Below, one piece after another: positions 62,887 through 64,000 of a DNA stretch of 64,000 nucleotides (position 1 is its first letter; the number at the start of each line of letters is the position of its first letter). Source of the stretch: Tannerellaceae bacterium (lineage in GTDB: Bacteria > Bacteroidota > Bacteroidia > Bacteroidales > Tannerellaceae); NCBI GenBank assembly GCA_031271045.1, contig JAISWO010000063.1:1-64000 (forward strand), written 5' to 3'. A model generated the notes under the pieces. That model had not been told where the DNA came from. It saw only the letters and a list, made by a program, of their open reading frames with translations, and made no database searches. The position numbers and the translations under genes are program-made.

Positions 62887-63175
62887 CTGGCTTGCATTGG
62901 TTCATTTGTGTTCAATTTTCGCAAATCTCTATTCAATTTTCCCTTCGTCTGTTATTTTTCTTGATTTTTCATGCGGAAAAGGATAGTATTCTATATTTTT
63001 TGAAACATTTCCCGAAATAATGTGCAACTTTTTCCTATGATTCGTCGAATTAATCATTTAAATCGAAAGAGCAAAAAACACAATAATGGATTTTTATTTT
63101 ACCTGCGTGCAAATATAATTCATTTATTGCACGTATTGAAAACAAACACATCAAATATATTAAAAGCAGGAGGGG
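62887..63175. other. AT-rich intergenic region before the fimbrial operon
   Basis: The stretch between xerD and the fimbrial promoter is AT-rich and contains no gene or clear repeat. It probably holds upstream regulatory DNA for the fimbrial operon. Confidence 0.4.
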
Positions 63176-64000
63176 CTATCGGTGGCTTCTGGGGTGGTGT
63201 TCGAGTATTTCTTTGCGCAGAAACTCGCGGTCGATATGGGTATATATTTCGGTCGTGGTTATTTTTTCATGCCCCAGCATCTGCTGGATGGCAAGCAGGT
63301 GGGCGCCGCCTTCGAGCAGGTGGGTGGCGAAGGAGTGACGGAATGTGTGGGGACTGACATTCTTGTGTATCCCTGCCATTTCGGTTTGTTGTTTAATAAT
63401 ATAGAAGACCATGATACGCGACAAGGCCGCCCCCCGGCGACTCAGGAAGAGGATGTCTTCATAGCCTTTTTTCACCTTCTGGTTGTTGCGGTCGTAGAGG
63501 TAGTTCTTGATTTCACGGATCGCCGTGTCCGATATGGGCACTAAGCGTTGTTTGCTCCCCTTGCCTTCTATCTTTATAAAGCCTTCTTCAAAATAGACGT
63601 CCGAAAAGCGCAAGGTGGTAAGTTCCGACACACGAAGCCCGCAACTGTAAAGTACTTCCAGCATCGCACGGTTACGCTGCCCTTCCGGAGTGGATAAGTC
63701 TATCGTGTCTAAGATACTGTTCACTTCGTTCACGCTAAGTACGTCGGGCAGTTTGAGTCCGATCTTGGGTAATTCGAGCAATTCGGTAGGGTCGGAAAAT
63801 ATGTATCCGTCGAGTAAGAGAAAACGGTAGAACGAACGGATACCGGAAATAATGCGCGCCTGCGAACGCGGATGGATGCCTGCATCGTGAAGCTGAGCCA
63901 AAAACTGCTGCAAATCCATATAGGTTATATCGGCATATGTACGCCCCTCACTTTTCATGAAACGCAGCAATTTGTCCAAATCGTTCAGGTAAGCTTCCAC
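63176..64000 (-). CDS. xerD: Tyrosine recombinase XerD, N-terminus outside the window
   Basis: The 274 visible codons form a XerD-type recombinase that resolves chromosome dimers with XerC at dif. The SAM-like N-terminal core is present (VEAYLNDLDKLLRF at the edge), followed by the catalytic domain: Arg in CGLRVSEL, Lys in KGSKQRLVP, His-x-x-Arg in HTFRHSFATH, His in MLGHEKI and the nucleophile Tyr in TTTEIYTH. It ends FLRKEILEHHPR, as in housekeeping Bacteroidetes XerD. About 25 N-terminal residues are missing; a GTG at the last base could only be an internal codon. Confidence 0.92.
   Translation of the reverse strand: MEAYLNDLDKLLRFMKSEGRTYADITYMDLQQFLAQLHDAGIHPRSQARIISGIRSFYRFLLLDGYIFSDPTELLELPKIGLKLPDVLSVNEVNSILDTIDLSTPEGQRNRAMLEVLYSCGLRVSELTTLRFSDVYFEEGFIKIEGKGSKQRLVPISDTAIREIKNYLYDRNNQKVKKGYEDILFLSRRGAALSRIMVFYIIKQQTEMAGIHKNVSPHTFRHSFATHLLEGGAHLLAIQQMLGHEKITTTEIYTHIDREFLRKEILEHHPRSHR

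Noticed and set aside
63176-64000. XerD as a fimbrial phase-variation invertase
   Set aside because: The protein reads as housekeeping XerD and no inverted repeat pair flanks the fimbrial promoter.

Overview
The window reads as chromosome of a Bacteroidales bacterium. Several transcription units carry the Bacteroidetes promoter form (TTTG about 20 bases before TAnnTTTG). Gene content agrees: a SusC/SusD pair, another TonB receptor, an Mfa1/Mfa2-type fimbrial operon, a protein with a type IX secretion C-terminal signal, and families found mainly in this phylum (DUF3575, DUF3868, DUF4831, a DUF6261-like protein). The type IX signal, Mfa fimbriae and fairly high GC suggest a Tannerella/Porphyromonas-like lineage; that placement is inference.

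Layout. 1-1072: a 21-bp tandem array followed by a 230-aa protein of unknown function. 1202-7875: SusC, SusD and an S9 peptidase lipoprotein, probably a peptide uptake locus. 7853-10873 (minus): TetR regulator, KAS III, FabG and an RluA-type pseudouridine synthase. 10993-12080: rpiA and a decayed ORF. 12088-15482 (minus): DUF6261-like protein coupled to an SLC12-like transporter, with a 41-bp tandem array beyond its promoter. 16068-22230: TolC/MFP/RND pump operon ending in a P-II-like protein and a clear terminator. 22244-24767: a response regulator lacking the phospho-acceptor Asp, then a membrane-attached MutS-like ATPase. 24756-28896 (minus): an in-frame HPRT-adenylate kinase fusion, ObgE, PgeF and ApbE. 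29163-30261: a second 21-bp array followed by a paralogue of the 230-aa protein. 30270-33060: DUF4831 protein and an oligopeptide transporter. 33081-37466 (minus): TonB receptor and a lipoprotein. 37630-37790: 23-bp array. 37964-39534: nucleotidyltransferase and cyclophilin-type isomerase. 39540-41492 (minus): clan GH-A hydrolase lipoprotein. 41735-52849: TolC, MFP, RND, an RND-ABC fusion, and an ABC-2 permease. 52921-53214: 42-bp array. 53234-62829 (minus): seven-gene fimbrial operon. 63176-64000 (minus): xerD, cut by the window edge.

Two signals stand out. First, the 41735-52849 operon joins an RND pump and an ABC-2 exporter through one 1552-residue polypeptide; the ABC domain itself seems to be split by a membrane insertion. 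Second, five intergenic arrays with unrelated units (21, 41, 21, 23 and 42 bp) share one design: each unit carries an inverted repeat. In the clearest array both arms change together between copies, so pairing rather than sequence looks conserved. Two arrays precede the two 230-aa paralogues and a third lies beyond the promoter of the DUF6261-like gene. No insertion sequence, CRISPR array, rRNA or tRNA gene was seen.
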